Of a DNA stretch of 64,000 nucleotides, positions 27,067 through 37,277 are shown in pieces. The position numbers and the translations under genes are program-made. Each line of letters starts with the position of its first letter. Position 1 is the stretch's first letter. The stretch lies in contig CAVRJE010000028.1 in assembly GCA_963721365.1 (NCBI GenBank), positions 248,001 through 312,000 on the forward strand, given 5' to 3'. The notes under the pieces were generated by a model. It saw only the letters and a list, made by a program, of their open reading frames with translations, was not told where the DNA came from and ran no database searches. Source of the DNA: CAIQPS01 sp963721365 (GTDB lineage: Bacteria > Actinomycetota > Thermoleophilia > RBG-16-64-13).

Positions 27067-28018
27067 TTAGTCGCGGCTCATGAACAGCTTGAGTTGCGGC
27101 AGCAGCTTGCGGTTCTTCTCTTCCAGGACTTCCTCGCGCGTCTTGCCGCTGTAGTCGTACCAGCCCTTGCCCGACTTGATCCCCAGTTCGCCTTTGTCGA
27201 CCTTCTCCACCAGGATCGGCGACGGCTCGGTCGCCGTGCTCAGACCCTTGAAGACCCGGCCCGACACCGTCATGGAGATGTCAAGACCGATCATGTCCTC
27301 CACTTCCATGGGGCCCAGGCAGGCGAACCGGAAACCGGTACTGCTCTTTACCGCGATATCCAGGTCCTCGGGGGTCACGACCCCGTTGTCGAGCAGATAG
27401 TCGATCTCCCGTTCGAGGGCGCCCATGAGGCGGTTGACGATGAAGCCCGGCACCTCTTTGCGCACGAGCACGGTCTTCTTGCCCGAGGCCTCCATGAGGC
27501 GCTTGGTCTGCTCAAAGGCGGCGTCCGACGTCTCGCTGCCCCGATGGATCTCGACCAGGGGGATGATGTGCCCGGGATTGAAGTAGTGGATGCCGATGAT
27601 GTTTCCGGGACTGGGCATCCCCTCGGACAGGGAATCCACCGTCATGCTCCCGGTGTTGCTCCCGATCACCACGTTCGGGTCGGCCGCCTGGAGGGCGCGC
27701 GAGGAGGTTCCTCTTGTCGTCGAGCACCTCGCGGATGGTCTCCACCACGTAGCTGCATCCCTCGACGGCCTGGACCATGTCGGTGGTCACCATGCCCTCG
27801 ATGCGGGCCACCACCTGGTCGACGGTCTCGTGGATGAGGTCGAACTCGATGAACTGCTTCACGTTCTGCCGGATCTGGCTGAGGGCCCGAGCCAGCGGTT
27901 CCTCACGGCGGGCGACGAGTCGCACGTCGAACCCGTTTTGAGCAAAGGTCTGCGCGATGCCTTCGCCCATGGTGCCCGTGCCCACGACCAGTATCTTCTC
28001 TGCGTTTCTTGTGCTCAT
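27067..28018 (-). CDS. 3-hydroxyacyl-CoA dehydrogenase, second copy
   Basis: This paralogue of the gene at 8449-9429 keeps the Rossmann motif VGTGTMGEGIAQ, HYFNPGHIIPLVEI with the catalytic histidine, and KSGKGWYDY. A single extra base near 27705 (after DDKRNLL) splits it; corrected length is about 316 residues. It lies 20 bases downstream of a crotonase gene, in the same order as in the first operon. The start at 28018 (MSTRNAEKI) follows a TAGCCT-rich gap with a modest Shine-Dalgarno. Confidence 0.85.
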
Positions 28019-28038
28019 GCCTAGCCTCCGTCCGCGCG

Positions 28039-28893
28039 TCATTTCTGGTGCTGGGGTCGATCGCCCAGGAAGTCGGCAGCGATCTTGTCGAAGTTGTGCC
28101 GAGTGGCCTGCAACGCGACGGCATACATCTCGGCCAGAACGTGGACGCGTTCATCGTCCTGCAGGGCGCGTTTCCATGGGCGCATCACGAGCTCATGGGT
28201 CAGACGGCGGACGGCCCGGCCTGACTTCATGATGTGGTTGGCGATCTCGTAGGCACGCGGGATGAGCTGGTCGTGCTCGACTATCTCGTTGATGAGACCC
28301 CACTCCAAAGCGGTCTTCGCGTCGATCTTCGGTTCCATGTAGGCCATATAGGCCGCCCGCTTCTGCCCGACGCAGACGCGGTACGAGAAGTTCATGCCGT
28401 CGCCGGGGACGATGTTGTGGGAGAAGTGGGCGTCCGAGAAGTAGAAGTCGGGGACGCAGAGGGCGATGTCCGCCATCAGAGCGAATTCGTAGTGCTGTCC
28501 GATCCCGTTGATGGCCGCGATGACGGGGACTTCGATGTCGTTGATGAAGTTCTCGACGAAGTTCATCGTGTCGGGAACGTTGCAGTTGTACTTGAGAGCG
28601 AGGTCGGTGGAATCCTCGACTTCGTCGAAGGAGGCGGGGTCGCTCCTCTGGGTGATCCAGTAGGGGTCCGCGCAGGTCAGGATGACGATCTCGTTCTGCT
28701 TGTCGTGTCCGATGGCGGTCCAGAGCTCGCCGTAGCTCATCTGGGTCTGGTAGCTCCAGACACAGGCTTCGCCCTTCCAATGAAGACGGCAGAGAAGAAC
28801 GCCGTCCTCGGTGCGCTCCAGGTGAGCGAAATCCTTGAACCGTTCGCTGTATTCCTCCAGCGTTTCCACGTGCACGTACGGCTGCATTGCCAT
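28039..28893 (-). CDS. Crotonase superfamily, 6-oxocamphor-hydrolase-like (variant)
   Basis: This intact 284-residue protein is a diverged relative of the crotonases at 9460-10308 and 28921-29774 and has no counterpart in the first operon. Compared with 6-oxocamphor hydrolase it keeps W46 (CVWSYQ), H134 (QHYEFALMAD), H156 and D165 (AHFSHNIVPGDG, spacing as in the known enzyme). The second active-site histidine is Q51. It may act on a different diketone or on the next ring-opening intermediate. It lies 27 bases downstream of the other crotonase. Confidence 0.8.
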   Translation of the reverse strand: MAMQPYVHVETLEEYSERFKDFAHLERTEDGVLLCRLHWKGEACVWSYQTQMSYGELWTAIGHDKQNEIVILTCADPYWITQRSDPASFDEVEDSTDLALKYNCNVPDTMNFVENFINDIEVPVIAAINGIGQHYEFALMADIALCVPDFYFSDAHFSHNIVPGDGMNFSYRVCVGQKRAAYMAYMEPKIDAKTALEWGLINEIVEHDQLIPRAYEIANHIMKSGRAVRRLTHELVMRPWKRALQDDERVHVLAEMYAVALQATRHNFDKIAADFLGDRPQHQK

Positions 28894-28920
28894 GGGTAGT
28901 CTCCTCCTCCTCCGGGGTCT

Positions 28921-29774
28921 CTACATCTTCGCCATCTTGTCGTCGGAGTACTCGATGTAGTCGAAGTCGTGGTGCGACTTGACCAGGTTGAAGGAGTACA
29001 TCTCGGCGTAGACGTGCTGGCGGAGGTTCTGCTCCACCAGTTCCCGCCAGGGACGCACGCACGACGTGGTGGGTCAGGCGCCGCGTGGAGCGGTTGGTCT
29101 TCATGATGATGGCGGGCGAGTTCCCAGGCGCGCTCGACGATCTTGTCGCGCTCGACGATCTCGTTGACGGCGCCCAGCTTCGAGGCAGGTCTCGGCGTCG
29201 ATGCCCTTGAGCGTGTAGGCTCATGTAGTTGCCGCGCTTGATGCCCAGCACCTTCTGCAGGGCCAGGGTCATGCCGTCGCCGGGCACGTGGCCGCCGTGC
29301 ATGGACGAAGTGGTCGTCCTGCAGGATGAAGTCCGGGGTGCAGAGGGTGATGTCGCTCATCATGGCCATCTCCCAGTGGATGCCCCGGCCGTTGATGGCG
29401 CAGATGGTGGGGATCTCGATGTCGTTGACGAAGTTCTCGACCACCTTCAGGGTGTCGTAGATCTGGACGTTGAAGCGCGGGTGTTGTCCGGGGAGTCTTC
29501 GACGTCCTTGAAGGAGGAGGCGTCCACCTCGTTGATCCACTGGTCGCCGGTGGCGGTGAAGATGAGGACCTCGTTCTTGGTGTCGTGGCCCGACGGCGGT
29601 CCAGAGCTCGGAGAAGGCGTGATGCATCTGGTAGCTCCAGTGCACGGGGCCGTCGAACGTGTGCATGCGCACTTCGAGGATGCCGTCGTCGGAGCGCTTG
29701 AACTTGAAGAAGTTCTTGAAGCGCTCGGAATACTCTTCGAGCGTGGGCATGTGGACGTAGTCTTGTTCCGCCAT
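28921..29774 (-). CDS. Crotonase superfamily, 6-oxocamphor-hydrolase-like, second copy (many frame breaks)
   Basis: This is the paralogue of the gene at 9460-10308. The start MAEQDYVHMPTLEEYSERF and the end DDKMAKM are the same. At least seven single-base indels lie near 29590, 29480, 29305, 29222, 29180, 29105 and 29060. Each one restores similarity to the first copy when corrected, and HWSYQMH, GIHWEMAMMSD and HVPGDG are all kept. Corrected length is about 283 residues. The density of breaks is the highest in the window, so this copy may be a true pseudogene. Confidence 0.75.
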
Positions 29775-29824
29775 GTCGCTTACTCCTCGGTCTCGTGTTT
29801 CCCGTGGACTTTCCGGCCGGCTCC

Positions 29825-31173
29825 TCAGCCCCGCCAGTCGCGCCCGGTCTCGATCATGGCCTTCAGGTTCTCCGCCTTGGCGTCGTCGAGGACGGCCCCG
29901 TTGCGGAGGACGAAGCCCCCGTCGGTAGCGCACTCGTCGAGCAGATCGGTGACGTACTCCCTGACCTCTTCGACCGCCCCGAGCGCCAGCAGGGCGGTGG
30001 GCACGTTGCCCGCGATGCAGGCGTGGCCGCCCAGGGCGCGCTTGGCGGCCGCCATGTCGGTCTGGTCGAACATCCAGAGGACGCTACCGGCCGGCAGGTC
30101 GTCGTCGGCGATCACCTCCAGCCGCTTGTTGTAGCCGCCTTCGGCGAACATGGCCGGGACGATGCCCTGCTCGACCAGACCCTTCATCACGGCCTTGAGC
30201 GTCGGCCAGTAGAAGGTGCGGAAGTCCGCGTCCGACATGAAGCTGTCGGCGCCCTTGTGCAGCCAGAAGACGATGAGCGGAGCTTCGGCGCGCGCAGCCT
30301 GGCGCACCCCCAGGTCGATCATGAGAGGGACCAAGACGCTCGGCCGCCTCTAGGATCTTCTCCGGCTGCCGGAAGCGGTCGATCATGATGCCCTTGGTCC
30401 CCCGAAGGGTGTCGGCCAGAACGTCGTACGGGGCTTTGGCCGCGCCCCCGACTCGGGGGGTATGCCCAGACGGCCCGCCGCGTCGGCAGCGGCCGCCCCC
30501 ATCGCCTTCAGCCAGGCCGAAGCACTCGCGGGCGGCCTCGGCCAGCCGCTGCACGCCTTCGCTCACCGCCGGATCGGCGAAGGGGAGGATGTTGTAGGGC
30601 ATGCTGGCGGCTTCCGTCATGTCCGAGAACGGGGCGAGCTTGGCCAGGGGCGCGAACGCCGATCCAAAGCGGGGCAGCAAGGCCCGCCGAAAGTAGGCAT
30701 CAGGGTCGGCGATGAGGGCGTCGTACTCGTCCGGCCCCATGTATTCGGCTTCGACGTACTGCCAGGGGGTCTCGTCGGCGAGACCCCGGCCGGGCCAGTC
30801 GACGAACTGCAGACCGAGCAGTTCGAAGACCTGGGCGGGAGCGACAGGTCTGGTCTGGAAGTCGGGCCGGAAGTCCTCGTGGTATTTGATGAGCGCAGCG
30901 GCCGACTTCTGGTAGTCGTACATCGCCTCCTTCTTGGTGAGCCCGCTGTACTTCCCCACGTAGAAGCCCACCGTGGCCGAGACCGGCACGCGCGCGGGCT
31001 TCTTCAAGGTGATGGCGTCGATGAGCAGCTGGACGCGCTGCTGGTAGTCCTGGCGGGCGGAGTCGCTCGACGAACTCGACCCCCGGCGCGCTCAGCCAGC
31101 GCTCGAAGCGCCGCTCCCGGCGCTCCTTCCAGTCGAGTCGGTCCCAGCCTTCGAACATCGGGTCACCAGCCAT
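29825..31173 (-). CDS. Uroporphyrinogen decarboxylase (UroD) family protein
   Basis: This is a protein of about 449 residues of the UroD/MtaA superfamily, which includes methyltransferases of anaerobic O-demethylation as well as haem enzymes. Segments include KKPARVPVSATVGFYVGKYS, FELLGLQFVDWPG and PLIVFWLHKGADSFMSDADF, where a histidine may bind zinc. Frame breaks lie near 31070, 30515 and 30345. The gene is inserted between thiolase and crotonase genes only in the second operon. A role in demethylating methoxylated aromatics is possible, but no corrinoid protein lies nearby. Confidence 0.7.
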
Positions 31174-31222
31174 CGTCCCTCACCAACGCTCGACGTGCGC
31201 CCGGGCCGAACTGCCGCTCCTG

Positions 31223-32408
31223 CTAACCAAGCTCGTTGCCGGCGATCAGGACGCTCACGGTCGCCGGCCCCCGGTTCTCCGCCCTGGTTGTGGGTCAGCC
31301 CCAGCCGCGGGTTCTTGACCTGGCGCGGGCCGGCCTTGCCCTGCAGTTGCTTGTAGACCTCGTAGAGCATCCTCAGGCCGGTGGCGCCGATGGGATGCCC
31401 GAAGCACTTGAGACCGCCGTCGGTGTTGACGGGCAGCTCGCCCTCCAGGGTGAACGTGCCGGCCTCGATGTCGTCCTTGACCCTGCCGCGCGGGCTGAAC
31501 TGCAGGTCTTCCATGATGGTGAGCTCGGTGATGGAGAAGCAGTCGTGCACCTCGGCGATGCTGATCTCCTTGCGCGGGTCCGTGATGCCGGCTTCCTTGT
31601 AGGCGGCGATGCCGCCGCGGTAGGTCTCCTCCACGTGAGCGAGGTCGTAGACCTGGCTGAGCCAGCCCTCCCGGCCGCCCTGGCATATCTGGGCCGCCTT
31701 GATGTAGATGGGGTCCGAGCGGAAGTTCTTGGCCAGATCGGCCCGGGTGATGATGGCGGCCGCCGCGCCGTCGCTCACGCCGCAGCAGTCGTAGAGACCG
31801 AGCGGATACGCGACCATGGGCGCCTTCAGGGCCTGCTCCATCGTGATCTCCCGTTGAAAGTGAGCTTTAGGGTTGAGCGAGCCGTTGTGGTGGTTCTTGA
31901 CGTCGATCTGCGCCAGCAGTCTCTTGCCCTCTTCGAAGCTGAGGCCGTACTTGGCGAAATAGCCGGTGGCCATCATGGCGAAACCGGCCGCCGGGGTCTG
32001 CGTGGTCAGGCGGTAGCTCCAGGTGGCCACGGGACGGGTCTGGGGAAGACCGGAGTAACCCGTGTCCTTCAGCTTCTCCGCCCCCACGGCCAGCACGACG
32101 TCGTAGACACCGGCCGCCACGGCGTAGGCGGCCGCGCGGATGGCTTCCGACCCGGTGGCGCACTGGTTCTCCACGTGGGTGACCGGGATGTAGGCCAGCT
32201 TGAGCGGCGTCGACATGATGGAGCCGGATTCCCCGGCGAAGACGCTCCCCCACCAGGCCGCCTGGATGTCTTCGGGACCGATGCCCGCATCCTCGAAGGC
32301 CTCGTAGGCCGCGTCGATGATCATGTCCTCCAGGCTCTTGTCCCAGTTCTCGCCGAACTTGACGCAGCCCATGCCCACGATGGCGACTTTGTCCTTGATG
32401 CTTTCCAC
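31223..32408 (-). CDS. Thiolase family acetyl-CoA acetyltransferase, second copy
   Basis: This close paralogue of the thiolase at 10427-11611 starts at a GTG. It keeps the nucleophilic cysteine (VENQCATGSEAIR) and KCFGHPIGATGLRM. One extra base near 31265 shifts the last codons; corrected, it ends with ATVSVLIAGNELG at the TAG at 31223-31225, about 394 residues. It starts 2 bases after the HMGS-like gene, as in the first operon. Confidence 0.85.
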
Positions 32409-32410
32409 GG

Positions 32411-33873
32411 CTACTCTCCCGCCTTATCTGGCTGCTGAAGAGCGCCTGGCCAGACCGCACCGGCCGGCACTTCCACCAGTAGTTGTAGATGCCGTTGATG
32501 TAGTAGAGCCGGCGGAACGTCATCTCCAGGGGCAGGCCCACTTCGATGGCCGCCGGGTCCCGGTCGGTCATATCGCACATGAGGCGGCCGCCACCCTCGA
32601 AGTCCACAAACGCCACCGTCACGGGCGGGTCGAGTGTCTGCATGACCCAGTCGTGGGAGAAGGAGAAGACCTTGGCCGGCACGTCCTGGAAGTTGTACGG
32701 CTCCATCTCGTCCTTGGTGTGGCAGGTCACGCAGACACGTTGCCGCGGGTATTGCGGCGTGCCGCAATGCGTGCATCTCGTGCCTATGAGCTGCATCTCC
32801 CAGGGCACTTCCCTCCACTGGGCGGCCGGCGACGGGGTGCGGCTCTCGAGCGGCGGACGGGCCGGGGGCTGCACCTCCACCAGTTCCCGCCAGCGCAGGT
32901 AGTGGTTGTAGTTGGCAAGGACTCGTTTGGAATCGAGGTGCCCTTTGATGCCCCGGCAGTTCTGCGGGCCGATGCGGTCCGTCGCCTGAAGCAGGACGAC
33001 ATCGCAGCCGTTGCCGTAGCTCGCCAGGAGGATCTTCTCGCCGCTCTTGGCCCGCTCGAGCACGGCGACGAGGCTCATGAGACCCATGGCGCAACCGGTG
33101 TCGCCGACCCCGCGGTGCATCACGTCGGCGACCTGGACCTTGTCGTCCAGGCGCATCTTCTTGGCGAAGGCGGCGAGTTGCCGGGCGTTGGGCGAGTTGA
33201 GGGCGAAGTGCGGCACGTCGGCCGCGGTGAGGCCCTGTTTGGCCAGCGCCGCCGATACACTCGCCGCGATGACGTCGGCAAAGCCCTCGTCCATCGAGAA
33301 CCGGTCTTCAGCGGAGCGCACGAACGTGTCGCGGTCCGAACGCCACACGTCCTGGATCTCGTAGTACTTGGTATCGAAGCTGGTGACTTCGGCGATGACG
33401 CCGCTCGCGGAGACGAGGAGCGCCGCGGCGCCGTCCCCGAAGTTCATCTCGCCGGGTCCCGAGGGATGCCCCAGACGGGTATCCGCCGCTAAGACCAGGA
33501 TGTTCCGGGCAGAGCCGGCCACCACCGCGTCCAGGGCCGCCTTGAGGGCGTTGGTGCCGCTCCGGAGGGACCCGGAGAAGTCCATGGTGACCACGTCCGC
33601 AGGCAGACCGAGGACCGCGGCGATGGCGGCGGCGGTCTGCTTTTCTTTGTAGGGGGCGGTGGTGGACGCGAAATAGAGCCCGCCCACCGAGGCGCGGTCC
33701 ATACCCGTCAGGCAGTCCCGAGCCGCGGCCACCGCCATGGTGAGGCTGTCCTCGTCGTAGCTGGCGACGGCCCGCTCACCCGGCGCCGGGGAGGATCCCC
33801 AGGCCCGCGCGATCTCGGCGCGCGCCAGTCTGTGGAAGGGTATGTATGCTCCGTAGGAGGCTATTCCGGCCAT
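32411..33873 (-). CDS. HMG-CoA-synthase-like/DUF35 fusion, second copy
   Basis: This is a paralogue of the fusion at 11615-13066, starting at the ATG at 33873 (MAGIASYGAYIPFHRL). It has the thiolase-fold domain, the zinc ribbon CTHCGTPQYPRQRVCVTC and the OB-fold FVDFEGGGRLMCDMTD. The active-site region again reads DFSGSLRSGTNAL without a cysteine. A frame break lies in the last 12 codons; corrected, it ends with QQPDKAGE. Length is about 487 residues. Confidence 0.8.
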
Positions 33874-33899
33874 CTCACACTCACTTGCTTTTCGCGGGG

Positions 33900-34730
33900 C
33901 TAGCACCCTCAGGACGATCTCGCCGAGATAGATGTCTTTGGAGGTCTTGGTCTCGCAGCTGGCGGCTTTGTAGCCGGGAGCGGCGATGCTGACCGTGTAC
34001 TTGGTGGCGTCCGCCAGGCCGTCGAACTGAAGTCGCCGAAGCCGTTGGTCTTCACGGTCTTGGTGGCGCCTTCGCCGGCGATGGTGACGGTGATGTCCTT
34101 GGCCACTTCATCGATATCGCCGTAGATGACAGTGCCGGCGACGAACTTCTTGGGCAGATCACGGTAGGTGACCTTCTCGCCCATGCCCCACTCGGGATGC
34201 ATGACTTCCGTGGCTCCCTTGGCCACCGCAGTGGCCACCGCACTGGCCGGATCGTCCAGATCACCGAAGATGAGCGCACCGCTGGGGCATGACTCCACGC
34301 AACGGGGTTCCGGATCGCCTTTGTCCAGCAGATGGGCGCACATGGTGCACTTCTGGGCCAGTTGGAGCTCCTCGTTCCACTCGATCTGGCGATACGGGCA
34401 GAGTTTGACGAGTTCCTTGTTGCCCTTGGCCTTCTCGGGGTCGATCAGGACGATGCCGTCCGCGCGCCGATAGATGGCCCCGGTCTGGTCGAGCTTGACG
34501 CACGCCGCAGAGTCGCAGTGGCTGCACGTGACGGGAATATGGTCCACCTTGACGTGCGGGTACTGACCCCGCTCGATCTCGCTGACCTTCATCCAGTTCA
34601 TGCCGCTCATGGGCTGCGCAGCTGAGTAGCCGGGGTAGTCGTTGCCGGCGTATTCGTCGCGGCAGGTGAGGAAGCAGTTGTAGCAGCCCACGCACCTGTT
34701 GATGTCGATGGCCATTCCGTATCTGGTCAC
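33900..34730 (-). CDS. Transhydroxylase-type iron-sulfur subunit (beta), second copy
   Basis: It starts at the GTG at 34730, four bases after the large-subunit stop, and reads MTRYGMAIDINRC. Twelve cysteines occur in the same pattern as in the subunit at 13080-13910 (CVGCYNCFLTC, CSHCDSAAC, LCPY, KCTMC, CVESC). A lost base near 34032 and an extra G near 33905 break the C-terminal Cna-B-like domain. Corrected, the protein is 276 residues. Confidence 0.85.
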
Positions 34731-34734
34731 TGTG

Positions 34735-37269
34735 CTAACCCTCCCACTTGCAGACTTCAACGAGATAGGACATGTTGGCTTCGCCGTAGGCGTTCTTGCT
34801 GGTCATCTTGGACGGGGACAGCAAGTTGACGCAGCCGCCGCGGTCGATGCTGCCCGCGACGCCCGGTTCGAGCGGATCGTACTTGGCCCCGGCCTGGTAC
34901 GAATGGATGAGACCCGGACGGCAGCGCTCGGTTACCAGAGCGACGCCCAGCACTCTTGCGCGGTCGTTGTAGACCATGACGATGTCACCGTCTTTGATAC
35001 CGCGAGCCTCTGCATCGGCCGGGTTGAGGCGCATGGGCCAGTACGGGTAGCCGTCCTTGATGATGCGGTGCTGCCGGATATCGTTCAGCCACGGGATCTT
35101 GTTGTCCTGGTGGGTGTGGTAGGAGAACTTGGCGTGCGGGGTCATGATGATGAGCGGGTACTTTGCGGCCAGCTCCGACTCGTGCCCCTCGTACAGGGGG
35201 ATGTAGCGCGGCATGATCGGCCGCTCGTCATCGTCGGGGAAGTACTGCTCGAGCAGGGTGCGTTTGAACTCGATCTTGCCCGAAGGGGTGGCCATCTGTG
35301 CGGCCTTGTCGGTGCCCGCCATCGGGTTGAAGCGGTCGGGGGTGTCCACCGGACGACCCTCGTAGTACCACTGGTTGGAGATGGTGGGCTTGTAGTCGGC
35401 CTTCAGGGAAGGCACCACGAAGTAGCCCTTCTTCTTGAAGTCCTCGTAGCTGATGTGCTTGGGCAGATCGGTGATAGTCGAAGACCTTCTTGATCCAGTC
35501 TTCTTCGGAGTTGCCTTCCGTGTACTCCTCCAGGAAGCCCAGGCGCTCCGCCAGTTCGCAGTAGATCTGGTAGTCGGGCTTGGATTCCCACAGGGGCTCG
35601 ATGCACTTCTGCTGGTACATGAGGATGCGGTGGTTGCAGTTGACGTTGCCGTTGCCGTAGCCACCGGGCTGGGCCCACTCGGAGATGTCCTGGTGCTCGA
35701 AGTTGGTGGAGGCAGGCAGGATGACGTCGCCGAAGGTGGTCTCACTCTGCCAGTGACAGTCCTGCATGACCACGAACTCGAGCTTGGGCGACTGGTACAT
35801 GCGCACCCATTTGTTGGTGTCGTTCATGGTGCTGATGAACGACCCGCCGTGGCGGTGGATCATGCGGATCTCGGCCCCGTTCGGTCCCGGCTCGGGATAC
35901 TCCATCTTCTTGAACTGCTGGGTGGGATACTGCACGCAGAAACCCTCGCCCAGCCACTCGATGTGGCCGTCCAGGATGGCTTCGGGCAGCGTCAGGCGAT
36001 AGACGCGCTGGGTGACTGAGTTGCGGTCGGGGAAGGTGGGCTGCTTGGCCACCAGGCCGAAGACGTCCCAGCCACAGTCGGAGTATCCGGCGCTCTTGAA
36101 GCTCATGTCCAGCGGGGCGCCGTGCGCGGTGCCGCCCCAGATGTTGACCCCTTCTTTGCCTATGCCCATCATGGCGGCCAGGTGGACCATGAGGCTGCAC
36201 CACTCGGTGGCATAGGAGTTGCGGCAGGCCCCGGCCGTGCCGTACATGGATCCCGTGGCCAGCATGGTCTTCTTGGACATCCACTGCTGGGCCACGGCTT
36301 TGATGGTATGCGCGGGGATGTCGCAGATGGGAGCGGCCCACTCCGGGGACTTGGGGATACCGTCGGTCTCGCCCAGGATGTAGGCCTTCCACTCGTCGAA
36401 GTAGACGGTGCGGTTCTCGATGAACCAGTGGTCGTAGGTGTCGTCCACGATCCACTGATAGGCGATGGCCTGCGCCAGAGCGGCATCGGTGCCGGGCCGG
36501 GGGGCCAGCCACTTGTCGGCCATGTGCGCGGCGGTCGCGTTGCAGTAGGGGTCGATGAAGATGGCCGTCGCTTGCCCAGTTCCCGGAGCCACTCGCGCCA
36601 GATGACCGTCTCCTGGCCACCGTAGCCGCCGGCGCTTGTGTTGGGATCGACCGACCAGTACACCACCTGCTCGGTGTTCTTCATGGCTTCGGCCAGCATG
36701 TCGAAGCAGTCGCACTGGCCGAACCGCCAGTACCAACCCCAGGTGTGCATGCTGCCCCAGTGCCAGCCTTCCCAGCTATCGGGGTTATCCAGAAGCTGGG
36801 TGTAGCCCAGGATGTTGTAGAAGCGGGGCATGGGGCCCATCTTGTAGTAGAGAAGCCCGTAGTTGTGGTGCGAAGACACGAAGGCGGTGATGGCGGCCGG
36901 GCCGTAGGTCTCGCGCACGCGCTTGATCTCGCTGGTGACGATGTCCAGAGCCTCGTCCCAGGTTATGCGCACGTACTCGTCTTTGCCCCGAAGCTCGGGG
37001 TGCCGCTCGCCGTTGGGGTCGAAGTTCTTGCGCTTCATGGGGTACTTGATGCGGTTCTCGGCGTAGACGCGCGTGCGCTCGGCTATGTTGAAGGGGTTGA
37101 TGGTGGTCTTGCGCGGATCGGAGAACTTCTTGCCCTTGGCCTCGATGGTCCAGCGGCCGCCGTCCTCTTCGGTCAGACGCAAGGGGCGCATGCGGGTGAT
37201 GACCCCGTCTTCGACGGTGACCTTCACCATGCCCCCGATGCAACAGTTGATGAATTCTTGTTCTGACAT
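34735..37269 (-). CDS. Transhydroxylase-type molybdopterin large subunit (alpha), second copy
   Basis: This pairs with the iron-sulfur gene that follows and parallels the large subunit at 13915-16449. Motifs SSHHNYG, NPDSWEGWHWG, VDPNTSAGGYGG, MSFKSAGYSD and NDRARVLGVALV are kept, so the catalytic His, Asp, Mo-ligand Ser and probable Tyr are present. A lost base near 36570 and an extra base near 35478 cancel each other in total length. Corrected length is 844 residues. There is no signal peptide. Confidence 0.85.
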
Positions 37270-37277
37270 ATCTCTAC

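Noticed and set aside
28921..29774. Programmed ribosomal frameshifting as the reason for the frame breaks
   Set aside because: The breaks are too many, lie at unrelated sequences, lack slippery heptamers with conserved context, and the intact paralogue needs none.
31867..33906. A 679-codon fusion of the HMGS-like protein with downstream sequence
   Set aside because: The tail after RPVRSGQ is an out-of-frame reading of the thiolase gene; the paralogue at 11615-13066 ends at this point.
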